Source of the DNA: Copromyces sp. CBS 386.78
Lineage: Eukaryota > Ascomycota > Sordariomycetes > Sordariales > Sordariaceae
Reading direction: 5' to 3'
Assembly (NCBI GenBank): GCA_030685235.1
Contig: MU839286.1
Coordinates: 1 to 46,004, forward strand
DNA: 46,004 nucleotides
The notes under the pieces: model-generated
The model's input: the letters and a program-made list of their open reading frames with translations, nothing else
Database searches by the model: none
Told to the model about the DNA's origin: nothing
Translations under genes and position numbers: made by a program
Shown: positions 9,859 to 20,219 of the stretch, one piece after another
Layout: each line of letters starts with the position of its first letter
Position numbering within the stretch: the first letter of the stretch is position 1

Positions 9859-12774
9859 ATGGGCTCTGTCTCTGTGGACTCTGAGCAGGACTATCTCTTC
9901 TCCAACCTGGAGGATGAGTTCCTTGCCGCCGAGGACCACGAGAGGGAGAACGAGAAGGGCATTGTCGACAATGACCTCGATTCGCTCTTTGGGGACGCTG
10001 CTGATGATGATTTGCATTCGCTCTTTTCCGAATCAGAAGACGACGAACCACAACATAAACAACATGAACAACACCAAGAACCACCATCACAGCTGCAGCA
10101 TCATGCCTCAAATCACACGGGGCCAGTCGAGTTGACGCTGCCCCAACCATCGGCATCAACAACCACCGGCACTCAACCGAGCCAACAACCCCAAGATCAC
10201 CACCACCACCACCACCAGCCTCTACCGTCACAAGACCTGCCAACGTCGAGTCTTACTGACTTTACACCTGACGAGCTTGAACTCCTTGAGGCCTTAACCC
10301 CGCCCTTCGCGGACGGTCATGATGAGTTGGTCGGTCAGCAGGAAGGAAAATGTATGCCCAGTGCCCCTGATCCGCCTGCAAGTCCCTTTTCGCTTCAGGA
10401 TGGACACACTTCAGGTGGCCCAGCGGTTAGTACTCAGACTCCTTCAGATTCACCCCCCGAGCCCGCCCTATCAATGGAGTCGTTGGATTGGTTGGAGGGG
10501 ACCACGTTTGATGAGGCAGACATAGAGGCTGCTATTGCACAGATGGAGAGGCCAGAGAACTTACTGAACGGGATGATTGACCAAGTCTCAGACCCCTGGC
10601 ACGGCGAAGGCTCTCAACAACAGCCTCAACAACAGTCCATCTCGCAAAATCCCTTCGAGATCCCTGCACAGGCCAGCGTTCCAAACTCTAGTCCTCCCCA
10701 GGATAACAACAGCATCTCGCAAGCACAGGAGCCCTATGTCGGCCATCCCGTGGGCGATGCCTTACCACAGGCCAATGACCCAAACCTCCTCACCCCTCCA
10801 GCCAGTTCCCCAGAAAACACACCACCAGCTCCTGCGGACAATCAGTACATACGGGTGAGCGACATCCCCGGTTTTCGGTACGGTCACTGCTACACCAACC
10901 GAGGAGCAACTATCACACGGCGTGTCGATCTCCACCCGAACCAGCTCCCCATTCTTCTGGACTATATTACCCTTGGTAAGTTTTCACCCCAATCATTCAG
11001 CCGTTGGTTGGCGCCGTACTAATTACTTCACAGATCGGAACTCGAGATTGTCCGTATTGTATCGACGCCTCGAACTCAATGACTGGCAGGGCAAAGACCT
11101 CAACAAGGACATGAAGGATTTTGTACTGAATACCCCTTTTCAGAGCCTTGTACACCACAAAACTCAGGGTGATGTGAGGGGCATGAAGAATATGCTAGGG
11201 GGTACCGCATATTATATGCTCACGACCGGTTGGGGGGAGAAATGGTTCGGTTCGACAGAGTGCTATGTGTCGCCTGGAAACAAGCGCCAAACCATATGGC
11301 CACATGACTCTACCATGTAAGTTGTGAAAGACCCCCTATACCCCCTTGAAGAGGACTGTTGCTAACTTGCGTCTACAGAATTATGGTCCACTTCATGGGG
11401 CTCCTGTACCGCATTGTTTACCAGCAACAAGTCTTCTTCCGAAAAAAGGAAAAGGACGCAGTCAAGAACAGCCCGAACGCCCTGCTATCACCAGAACCCT
11501 CCGAGGCATCTGCTTCTTCACCCGCGCCAGTTGCCGAGTTGGAAGCGTCTTCGCCGGAAGCAATTACTGCCTCACCTCTGCCCGGAACGGGTTTCGGAAG
11601 TTCAGAGACGGATTTCGAAGGTCCATGCATGACCGCAACAACGACCTCTACCAGAGCTTCTAGCATCAGCTCGCAAACTGTGATGGAAAGTATCGAGACT
11701 GGAGCGCCCGCTGCCCTAGGGATATCCAGCAACACGACCACAACAACTGCGACCGATAATCCTTTGAGTACTGTCACTGAGAACCCTTTAACAATGGAGA
11801 TCGAGACGACGAACGAATCCAAAATTGCCGAAACTCCTGTATCAGCTCCTATCCCGGAGCCATGTACGGCTTCTGTCGGCATCGTTACACCAGTTCTAAC
11901 AAGCAACACCACCTCAGCTGCCGCCCCTAGCACCACCGTGGCTCCTCTCGAGATAGGGGTGTCAACTAGTGCAACCAACACCACTCAAATCGCCGCTCTT
12001 GTTCCCATAGCTGCCGCCGCTGCCACCACCGTAGCTCCTTTTCAGACGACCGTACCAACCACCACAACCACCACCCAAACCGAGACTCCTGCTCCTACCC
12101 CAGCATCTGTGAGTACAAACGTACCGAATACCACGACCAGCACCGCTCCAACCGCGACTCCTACCCCCCCTCCAGCGCCTGTCAACACCAGTACGGAAAC
12201 CTTCACAACCAGCACTTTCGCACCAACCGTCACCTCAACCGCTACCTCAACCGCCACCCAAACCGACAAAGACCTAATCATCACGGGCACCCGCAAGCGC
12301 TCCCACGACGAGTTCGCCAAGGGCTGCGAACAAGAAGTAGTCCACCAAGCAACATCAGGTCCAGTCCCGGTTGCAACCGCCGGTCCGGTCCCAGCCCTGG
12401 CCCCAATCCCAGCCTCAGTCCCACTCCCCGTCAAACCAGAAACAGCCCTCTTCGTCCTCGACGTCCCCGACGACGCCAACCTGACCTACCACGTGCACAT
12501 GAAGAACCGATCCACCAACGAGGACGTCAGCCCGCCCGTGACCTACCAGCACTCCCACTCGCCTATCGTGCGCAGCGGGTTTTACTCGTACATCATGAAC
12601 ACCATCGGGACCATCTGCGGCAGAACTAGTGTTTCTCCGTATATCCATGTCTTGTCGGCCGGCTGTCCAAGGAACGTGAGGAGCGATGCTGAATGGGATT
12701 CGGTGGTTATGGATGTGTATAACCAGAAGCTGGCGGGGAAGGAGGGGCCTGTGCTGGTCATGTGTTATGTTTGA
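9859..12774 (+). CDS. Hypothetical 931-aa protein, acidic N-terminus and Thr/Ala/Pro-rich centre
   Basis: Three exons join in frame: 9859-10975, 11034-11316 and 11379-12774 (1117 + 283 + 1396 = 2796 nt, 931 aa). Intron 1 (10976-11033) is GTAAGT...TTCACAG with an ACTAAT branch-like site. Intron 2 (11317-11378) is GTAAGT...CTACAG with GCTAAC. The N-terminal ~330 residues are acidic and Gln/Pro/Ser-rich, with DSLF/HSLF repeats at about 41-56 and six histidines at 114-119. Residues ~328-490 look like a folded domain ('YIRVSDIPGFRYGHCYTNRG', 'WQGKDLNKDMKDFVLNTPF', 'HFMGLLYRIVYQQQVFFRKK'). A low-complexity Thr/Ala/Pro region follows to about 760, containing a basic TRKRSHDEF (about 705). A second compact domain closes the protein ('PVLVMCYV' at the end). 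I do not recognise the family; the acidic/disordered layout would suit a nuclear regulator, which is a guess. Confidence 0.75.
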
Positions 12775-13538
12775 GCGGGAGGAGTGGAGAGGGGGAGGTG
12801 ATTTGGATGAATAGAAGTGGATGAGCAGAAGAGAGGGTGATTCAGAAGAGAGTTGGAGCGAATGTTGTGAACGAAAAAGGGCAGACGGTGGATTGGCTTC
12901 TCAGGATATACTGTAATCTCGGAAGTCCGTGGTTTCGATGTATGCTCGGAAGAAGGAGGTATCGGAGTGTCTTCTCACAACAAGGGCGGGGTTTTGCAAG
13001 TTTGGCGTTAGGAGGAAAAGTGTGTTTATCAGGAGGCGTCGGATCCTGCCTATAGAAGGTTATGAATCTTGAGATAGTTTTTTTTCTCCTTCTTTTCAGT
13101 TGTTCGACGCCGTTTCCTACTTCTATTGAGGAACTCGAACAGGCGTTTAAATGTTATAGGGTTACTAGATAAGGGGCTTTGGTGTATTTCATACTATACC
13201 CTTAGGTTAGATCAGTGTTTCTTGGAGGAACAAATTCACGTCTGGGTCGATAAGTGTCTTTTGATTTAGAATCATGGGTTGTTTTGACAGCCGAATGTCG
13301 AAGGCACGGGACGACACAAAGCGAAAGGGGCCTCTAGCAATTCAGTAGTTTACTTTTATTCCCTTTTCCAGAGCCCGATCATCCCACAATATTATACCAC
13401 AAGAACCATATGAGCAAGATAGACAGCACTTCAGATTCAAGCTATGTGAAATCCGCTCTTCCAGCTTATATACCCCCTGCCTCATCCTCATCCCATAAAC
13501 GCCAGTGCTCAAGGAACACTCCCTCTCACCCAGCCTCA
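12775..13538. other. Convergent 3' intergenic region
   Basis: 764 bp between two genes that end towards each other. It contains T-rich and A-rich stretches (for example TTTTTTTTCTCC at about 13080) suitable for 3' ends. Open frames in it are short and without motifs. No RNA gene was seen. Confidence 0.5.
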
Positions 13539-15443
13539 TCAACGAGAAACACACTCAGCCCCATAAACAGCCGAAGACCCAGCTCCCAGTCCTCCCAGCG
13601 CCGTCAACCCCCACACAAGAGCCGCCGAATCCCAATCAAACTCATCATCCGGCAAAATATCACCCTCCACAGTTTGCACCCTAACCGCCGGTGTAGGCTC
13701 ATAAGTCGAGTCACCAACTGCATCAGGTGCACCAGCCACCTCGTCAATGGTTCCCAGCTCCGGCTCCGGCGTAGGTTCCTGCTTGATCTTGCGCGGCCTT
13801 CCGGGCCGTCTCCTCGGTGCCTGGTTTGGGCTAGTTTCTGCATTACCATTGGCGGTAAGAGCCCCGGCGAGCTTCGAACTAACGTGCTTGCCACGGTCCC
13901 TAAGCTTCATGGTCAAGCCTGAGGATGAGCTCGGGCGCGATGGTTCGCTTTCGGAAATTGGCTCGGAGGGTTCTGTGGTGCCCATCTCTGCGACCTTCGG
14001 GTAGGAAGGATCGGGGAGTGTCTTCTTTTCGGACTTCTTTCCGTAGAAGGGTGCTACCGACTTGAGCATGTGGTCCACGTCCAAGGCGCGAACGGCCGCC
14101 CAAATGCCGAGGCTGAAAGCGCACAGGAGAACGTCCTTGCCGGCGGCTGCAACTGCTGGGTGGTCTGTCATTGAGCCCAGGATCTTTTCCATGGCGGTTG
14201 TGCTTCGTTCCCATGCTGAGCGCTTCTCGATGTCGAAGGGGATTCGGACGCTGTGGCGGTGCTTGTACGAGCCGGGCAGGTTGTACCAGAGACCGGCAAT
14301 GGAGGTCTTGCCGTGCAGAAACAGGCTGGCGACTGACATGAGGTTAAAAAGTTTGGTCAGGGAACTGTAGCTGTCGTGTGGCTCGGCGTGGATCTTGCCC
14401 CAGGACTTGGGAATGAGGGCTGGCAGAATCAGGGGTGAAAGGGACAGAGCCTTGGAAATCACAACGGCTGTCGGGAAGTTGGCACCTCCTGCGGTCCGAG
14501 GCACCCAGAACATGACCAGGTAGTTGAGAACGAGGAGGACGTGGAAGAAGGCAGGCCTCGGGGACCAGTTGGTCGGTTTCGGTGGGAACGCGCGGGCGAG
14601 GAGCTTCGATAGACTACCCGGCTGTTAGTGACACGGAAGACAGTGACGCTAACAAAGACCGATCGTGAAACATACCTCGACTTGTGAGTAATATCAATGG
14701 GCGCAGGCGTCAAAAGCATAGCGACATAAAACAAGTTCTGGGCAAAGGAGAGGCTGACCAAATGCGCAAGCGGTGCATAAGCCCATAGGAACGGGATCTT
14801 TCTCCTGCGTCCTTCGACAGCCAGCAACATGGTCCACGAGACCGTTGCAAGATCGAGCTGTTGTCCCCACCACAGTCTCCGGGCCTTTTCCGAAACAATT
14901 TCCAGAGCATCGAGGTAGAGCGGTGTATCATTCAGCCAGGCGCGGACATGGTCGAGTGTCAGGTTCTCGAGACTGAAGCCGCCGGATAGTGTTTGCAAAA
15001 GAGGGATGCCACGTTCGGATGCCCATACTTTGTATGAGAGGGTCAGATATTCCGACCCAGACTTGATGGCGGATCCTAGACTCAGGAGTGACAGACTGCC
15101 AAAAGCTGTCACTAGCTTTTGTCGTTGCGATATCCGGCCACGCGTGTCTTGGGCTGGGCCCAGTTGGGCATACGATCGGTAGAGGCCCAGGCCGATTATG
15201 TAAGTGAGATAGAGAGAGGCTGTGATATGCGATCCCGCCAGAACCAAGGGTAGATACCTGTATAAAAATGTCCAAGTTAGCTGATTGTCTCATCTTGGCT
15301 ACTTGTACTCAAATCGTCCTCTCTCCTCGTCTTCGCCAACAGTAAGTAGCCCGGATGCCACTTGGGCGTGTATAAGTGAGAGTTGCCTGATGGTGCATAG
15401 TCGTAACGTACCTTGGCTCTGACTCTAGAGCGACAGGAGCCAT
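13539..15443 (-). CDS. Multi-pass membrane protein with an AT-hook-like basic motif, family unknown
   Basis: Three exons on the minus strand join in frame: 15443-15412 (32 nt), 15257-14676 (582 nt) and 14613-13539 (1075 nt), total 1689 nt, 562 aa. The first exon begins MAPVALESEP and the junction gives R-Y-L-P. Introns are GTACGT...TATACAG (15258-15411, 154 bp) and GTATGT...GGGTAG (14614-14675, 62 bp, with a CACTAACAG branch site). Hydrophobic segments lie at about residues 13-40, 58-78, 145-195 (probably two), 215-240, 250-275, 290-305, 360-385 and 535-555, so about seven to nine spans. Residues 472-482 read RRRPGRPRKIK, a textbook AT-hook core (GRPRK), inside a hydrophilic Ser/Pro/Glu-rich region of roughly 150 residues. 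It is divergent to the Arl3 gene. I do not recognise the fold. A nuclear-envelope or ER location with DNA contact is possible but unproven. Confidence 0.78.
13782..13814 (-). other. AT-hook-like motif within the membrane protein
   Basis: Codes for RRRPGRPRKIK, residues 472-482. The PGRPRK core is the minor-groove-binding motif of HMGA-type AT-hooks. It is followed by QEPTPEPE, which would keep it in a flexible, soluble loop before the last hydrophobic segment. Confidence 0.7.
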
Positions 15444-15917
15444 GGTGGAGGCTATAGATGTGTTCTCAGGTGTCTAGAGAAGTTAATGCCATGGACGGGA
15501 GGAGAAAAGGGAAAGAGGAAGCACAAAGCTGATGGATGGGTTGCGCTGGCCAGATGCTGTGAAACTGGCCTATGACGACACAGCGGGAGAGCTCCCCGCC
15601 GGCTCTTATCTTATCGGGCTAGGGTAGCGGTCCACGTTAGGTTCAGACCACTGAAGCCGCTAAACTTGGGACGGCAAACCCCGCCCCTGTCAGGCCGTTA
15701 GACATGTGGGGCCTCGACTCGACCGCTGTGTGATCGACCCGGCGCGTTTGACAAGTCTGGGGAAGACACGCTCCCGATTCAATCCCGAAAGTCTTCCGTG
15801 TACATAGAATAATATCGTCGTCTCTCTACTATACACAGCTCGTACAACTCTGCGGCCTGTTGCCTTTTCGAACGCCCATGCCAGATTCCCTGCCACCTCC
15901 CCAAGACATTCGCCAAC
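15444..15917. promoter_or_regulatory. Bidirectional promoter, membrane protein / Arl3
   Basis: 474 bp between divergent start codons. Two GATA-type cores occur in tandem (CTTATCTTATC, about 15606-15616). A GC-rich near-palindrome GCGGGAGAGCTCCCCGC lies just before them at 15582-15598. No TATA box was recognised. Regulation is inferred from position only. Confidence 0.45.
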
Positions 15918-16649
15918 ATGTATCACCTAGCAAAGGGTCTCTACCGATTAGCGACCAGTAAAGAGGGTTAGCATATTAGCCCCTATTCCATCTTCTACAT
16001 ACCTAGTCGCAACGAAGTCTAACACTAACACCCACCTCCCTTCCCGCGCCACGCAGAATACTCCGTCATCCTCCTAGGCCTCGACAACGCCGGCAAGACC
16101 ACCTTTCACGAACAAGTCAAAGCGCTCTTCCACCCCGACCAACCCGAGCCCAAGCTGAAAACGGTTCCAACGGTCGGCCAAAATGTTTCCACCATCACCT
16201 TGCCCGACATGTACCTGAAGCTATGGGACGTCGGCGGCCAGCTGTCCCTTCGCGCCCTGTGGCACTCGTACTACTCGTCCTGTCATGCCATCATTTTCAT
16301 CATCGACAGCACCGATATCGGCGACGGCCAAATCGAGCGCGATCAGAATAATGGAAGGTTGGACGAGTGTCGGGCGGTGCTGGAGGACGTGTTGCAGCAC
16401 TCAGAGACGGAAGGCGTGCCGTTGTTGATACTGGCGAACAAGCAGGACCGAGAAGACTGTGTGGAGGTGGTGCGAATCAAGGAAGGGTTGGTCAAGAAGG
16501 TGTTTGAGGGCGAAAAGAGTGCGAGTATCAGGGACTCGAGGGTATTGCCGGTGTCGGCACTAACGGGGACGGGCGTGAGAGAGGCGGTCGAGTGGGTTAG
16601 GTCGAGGGTGAAGTGGAATAAGGAGTCGAGGCCGCCGGTTATGCGGTGA
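15918..16649 (+). CDS. arl3: ARF-like small GTPase Arl3 / ARFRP1
   Basis: Two exons (15918-15966, 16057-16649) with a 90-bp intron (GTTAGC...ACGCAG) give 213 aa, against about 200 in yeast Arl3 and human ARFRP1. The G-domain boxes are all present: GLDNAGKT (residues 24-31), PTVGQN (54-59, switch I threonine), WDVGGQ (73-78), NKQD (144-147) and SAL (183-185). The N-terminus MYHLAKGLYRLATSKEEY matches the ARFRP1 type (MY.L..GLY), lacks the Gly-2 used for myristoylation and starts Met-Tyr. In yeast this end is acetylated by NatC and binds the Golgi protein Sys1. The family acts at the trans-Golgi, recruiting Arl1 and golgins. About ten extra residues lie between switch II and NKQD (IGDGQIERDQNNGR). 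The first intron splits the N-terminal helix from the G domain. Confident identification. Confidence 0.92.
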
Positions 16650-17418
16650 GGGGTTGTTGATGGCGAAAAGGATTTATATTATGATGCCAAGCTTGCGACA
16701 TACATCCAACAACGTCGCCGGCGTCTGAGTGGGGGATCCTACGCGGGAGCCGATTCCTCCCTTTCAGGCCGGCAGAGCTTGGAACTGGCCTGGCATTGAA
16801 GATCACCACCGCCTCCTGAAGAATTATGGGGGTAGATCAAGAGCGCTGCGTAATCCCACCGCCTGCCTCCAAAATCACCCTTATTGGAGCGCGAGATCAC
16901 GTCACCACCAGATCGAATCACAGCGACGTTGGACGGGAGATGGTCATGGAGGCAAATGGCATAGAAGCATCTTTAGAGCTCAGGCGTGAGCTTGGCTAAA
17001 CCTTTACGCTCATTGCGTCTAGAAGAGATAGAGGCTGGGACCGTGCGGTTACCTGGCGCCCGTGTGTTATCCATCCGGCAGCTTTATTGGCAGCCGAAGA
17101 TTGGGGAACAGGCCGAGGGCAAGACACCCTGTATAGTGTTAGATGGCGTTTTCGGATGCTGTCGTCGGGATCATTCCCTTCAGACACGAGGGAGGCTACG
17201 GCCCTCGCGGGTTCTCCCCCATTAATAGAACCCTTTTTATGGAGCGGCTTGCCTCTTGGACAACGCTTGCGGCTCTCTTGATCGACAAAGCACTGAGGCG
17301 AGCTCTAGAACTCCCACACCTCTGGAGGTTCTGCCCTAACCACCCATCTTTTGGGTTCTGCTCGGCTCTATGGCCGTACCTGGGTATCTCACTTTCTTCC
17401 TCTACTTCCTCGGCCGCT
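16650..17418. other. Convergent 3' intergenic region, Arl3 / Rrp45
   Basis: 769 bp of normal composition between two converging genes. Several overlapping open frames (up to ~85 codons) exist on both strands but have no start context, motifs or splice partners that convince. No RNA gene was recognised. Confidence 0.5.
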
Positions 17419-18382
17419 TCACCCAACAACACGATCATTCTCCGCCCTCAACTCAGCCATAAACCCACCCTTGTCCCTTCTCTTCGCGTCCTCTGCCAAC
17501 TTGCCATCCAAGAACGTCGAGAACTCCTTCACCTTCGTCAACGCCACACTGGTACACTGCAGCAGCGCAACCGCCTCCACGGGAACACCTCCCAGCTTCG
17601 CGATCTGGCAGATCTCGCCGTGCCTGTTCAGACTAATCGTGACGCTGGCGACCCTGACCTGCTCTTCCATCCAGTCCGCATCCAACAGCGCCGTCTCGCC
17701 CTCGTCGCCAAAGAAGCTCCACGTCACGCAAAAGGGCGAGTGCAGCCACCCCAAGGGAACGGGTTCCCGCTCCGCGGGCGTGTAAACTGTCAACACGCCG
17801 TTCTCCATGCTGGTGTCGGGCTTGCGGAAGTGGCGCAGGGCGGCGACGACGGCGAAGCAGGCCGCGTCCGTCAGGTTGCCGTCGTGAGACAGGACGTGCA
17901 CGTCGACGCGGACGGACCAGCACTTTTGGCCCGCGACCAGGCAGAGCGACTCGGTGTCGAGGGCGCCGGAGCGGCGGACCGTCTTTTCGAGCAGGCGAGA
18001 CAAAAGGACTTCAGTTTCGGTGGGCCGGTTCACTTCGAAGTGAGGCGCGGCCATAGGGGAGAGTTCGGTGGCGATGGTGAAGATGCCGTCGAGGGGCCGG
18101 TCAGCGAAGGGGACTGTTACTTCAGCGGAGGCTTTGGCGAGAATTCTGGAGGGAGACTTGGTTAGTATCTAGGTACCTCGAGGTGAATGTGTGTGGTTGT
18201 TGTGGTCAAACGTACTTTGTCTTGCCAAGTGATACATTGGCGACGCCATATTCGTCTCCAAATGTGAGCTCTAGCGGACGGTATTGGTCGAATTCGCGGC
18301 CATCGAGGCGGATTTGTTCGTCTTGCAGCGCCTTCAAGAGGAATGCCTTCTCGTTGGCTGATGGTTCTGCTTCTCTGGGCAT
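17419..18382 (-). CDS. rrp45: Exosome core subunit Rrp45 (EXOSC9 homologue)
   Basis: Two minus-strand exons, 18382-18216 (167 nt) and 18145-17419 (727 nt), with a 70-bp intron (GTACGT...CTCCAG, branch ATACTAACC), give 297 aa, close to the 305 of yeast Rrp45. The protein opens MPREAEPSANEKAFLLKAL and has RLDGR at 25-29, the RNase PH family signature, followed by 'YRPLELTFGDEYGVANVSLGKTK'. 'LSPMAAPHFE' and 'HVLSHDGNLTDAACFAVVAALRHFR' (about 139-163) are further RNase PH-fold hallmarks. Rrp45 sits in the six-subunit RNase PH ring of the nuclear and cytoplasmic exosome; in eukaryotes the ring threads RNA to Rrp44 or Rrp6 and is itself usually inactive. It shares a promoter with Cwc15. Confidence 0.94.
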
Positions 18383-18851
18383 TTTGGGACTGAGTTTTGT
18401 TGTTTAGTTTTGCAAAGGAAGATGTTGCAGATCACAAGATTCAAGATCACTGGTTCCATGTTCCTGTTTGGGTGCTGCGGTTGCGGTTGCAGTCGCTATG
18501 GTTCCCAATTCTGCCGCTAAATTCCGCCAAAATTTGGCGGGTTCTGCCGCTGCTGCATGCGGTATGGGCCTGGGCGGGCGGTCAAGAAACGCGCCTGGCG
18601 AGACTGAACCCCAGGGCGTCATCTAGTGTAGACTTGGTTTGTACCACTGAGCACCCTGCCAGTTTCCCCATTCAATGCTTCTTGCCCTTCGCAGGCACTG
18701 AAAACATATCAACAACCACTCTGCAGCGTTTTCCAACATCAACACCACGACCTCTCGCCCTCCATCGTGCGCGCTTCATCTCCCACCCACTGCACCGCCA
18801 TCGCTCTCAGACCAAAGAACTAAATAATCGAATCAACCTCAAGTCGCCAAA
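18383..18851. promoter_or_regulatory. Bidirectional promoter, Rrp45 / Cwc15
   Basis: 469 bp separate two divergent RNA-processing genes. The region contains a 17-bp palindrome flanked by direct repeats (separate entry), then CT-rich leader sequence towards Cwc15. No other gene fits; an open frame crossing it has no motif. Confidence 0.6.
18509..18551. promoter_or_regulatory. Palindrome CCGCCAAAATTTGGCGG between direct repeats
   Basis: 18524-18540 is a perfect 8-bp-arm palindrome around one base. It is bracketed by identical TTCTGCCGCT copies at 18509-18518 and 18542-18551. The half-site TTTGGCGG resembles an E2F/SBF-class (TTTSGCG) site, so a cell-cycle or growth regulator may bind. The factor is not known from sequence. 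Confidence 0.6.
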
Positions 18852-19735
18852 ATGACCACAGCCCACAGACCTACCTTCGACCCGGTACGCTTCCCATTTC
18901 CATCATCTTCCCCCGTCTTTCTCATCCAGTCCGCCGACTAAACTAACAAATCCCCCAATAGGCCAAAGGCAAAGAAGCACTCCGCGGTCCCGCCTACCAC
19001 CAACGTCTCCTGCCCGCCTACACCCAGCTCAAATTCCGCAAGCCCGGCCAAGGCGGCGTTGCTGGGGCATCCGAAGACCGCGACACGCACGACCTGCGCG
19101 CCGAGCTCCTGGCCGCCGAGGAGGCGCACAAGGCCAAGTTGAGGGGCGGGCCTGCTCTTACCTCTGGTGACGAAGAGAATGCCGCGGCCGGTACTAAGCG
19201 CCCATTGGCTTTGACGGGTGGCGATGACGACAACAACAACAACAAGGAGGTGGATAGAGAGGAGGAAGCCAAACGACGAAGGATATTAGAATTGACGAGG
19301 GAGATTGATGCGGACGATTCATCGGACGACGACAACGATTCAGACGCGGGTTCAGAAGCAGATGCCTCGAAAAACAAAGAGGAGGCCGACGACGACGACG
19401 ACGATTCCGATTCAGACTCCGACAGCGACAGCGACAACGAAGAAGCCGAACTCCAGCGCGAACTCGAGCGCGTGCGCCGCGAGCGTCAAGAGAAGCGCGA
19501 GCGGGAGGAAGCGGAGCGCCAGAAGCTCGAAGAAGAGCAGCGCGAGAAGGACATAGCGCTCGGCAACCCGTTGCTGAACAAACCGGACTTTACGGTGAAG
19601 AGACGATGGGACGATGATGTGGTGTTCAAGAACCAGGCGAGGGGCGTGGATGATCGGAATAAGAAGAAGGAGTTTGTGAATGATTTGTTGAGGAGTGATT
19701 TCCATAGGAGGTTTATGAGTAAGTATGTTCGTTAA
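18852..19735 (+). CDS. cwc15: Spliceosome-associated protein Cwc15 (Cwf15)
   Basis: Exon 1 (18852-18884, 11 codons, [11 protein letters not shown]) joins exon 2 (18962-19735) across a 77-bp intron (GTACGC...CAATAG, branch ACTAAC) to give 268 aa. The N-terminal '[16 protein letters not shown]' is the invariant start of the Cwf15/Cwc15 family. The C-terminal '[24 protein letters not shown]' and '[24 protein letters not shown]' match its conserved end. Between them are acidic runs ([16 protein letters not shown]) and a charged coiled coil of E/R residues. Cwc15 belongs to the Prp19/NTC-associated proteins of the catalytic spliceosome and binds near Cef1 and the U6 core. The first intron after codon 11 separates the conserved start from the rest. 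Confidence 0.95.
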
Positions 19736-20219
19736 GCTTGACGGACTGCTTGCTTGTGGAAGAGGGTTGGAAGGGGGGATCGGGGACAGGAGAAGTGTGA
19801 AGTTATGGATGAGAGAGAGAGGAGGGGAGAGGGAAGATACCCGAAGGATACAAGGCTAAACAGAGCGAACGATCTTCCTCTTTGCGACACGATTGGCCTT
19901 GTAGGAGAATCTTCTGCGTGCATGCTCAACGAGCGAGCGAGCGATAGACGAATTCACAGGACACAATAAGTACAACCAACACGGTTTTCAAAAGCTCAAT
20001 GCATATCTATCCACAACAAAACCCATCCATGATATTTTATACCTAACGCCAGTCACAAATGCAAAATGCTATACATCCATCCATCCATTTATACAACGGA
20101 TGTCCTTCAACATGACCAAGAGAGAAATCGCTCATATACCGCACATAAAAGTCGTCCCGTGACCACTAATCACATTACGTACTCCTTCAACAACAGCCTT
20201 TCTTAAGCCCAGCAACCCC
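19736..20219. other. Convergent 3' intergenic region, Cwc15 / Utp10
   Basis: 484 bp between stop codons. It includes CATC repeats (about 20073-20088, CATCCATCCATCCATT) and AT-rich stretches (20030-20045) fitting 3' processing signals. No gene was seen. Confidence 0.5.

Noticed and set aside
17143..18165. 340-codon plus-strand frame across the Rrp45 gene
   Set aside because: It runs through the Rrp45 exon and part of its intron on the opposite strand; Rrp45 is supported by RNase PH motifs and a consistent splice join.
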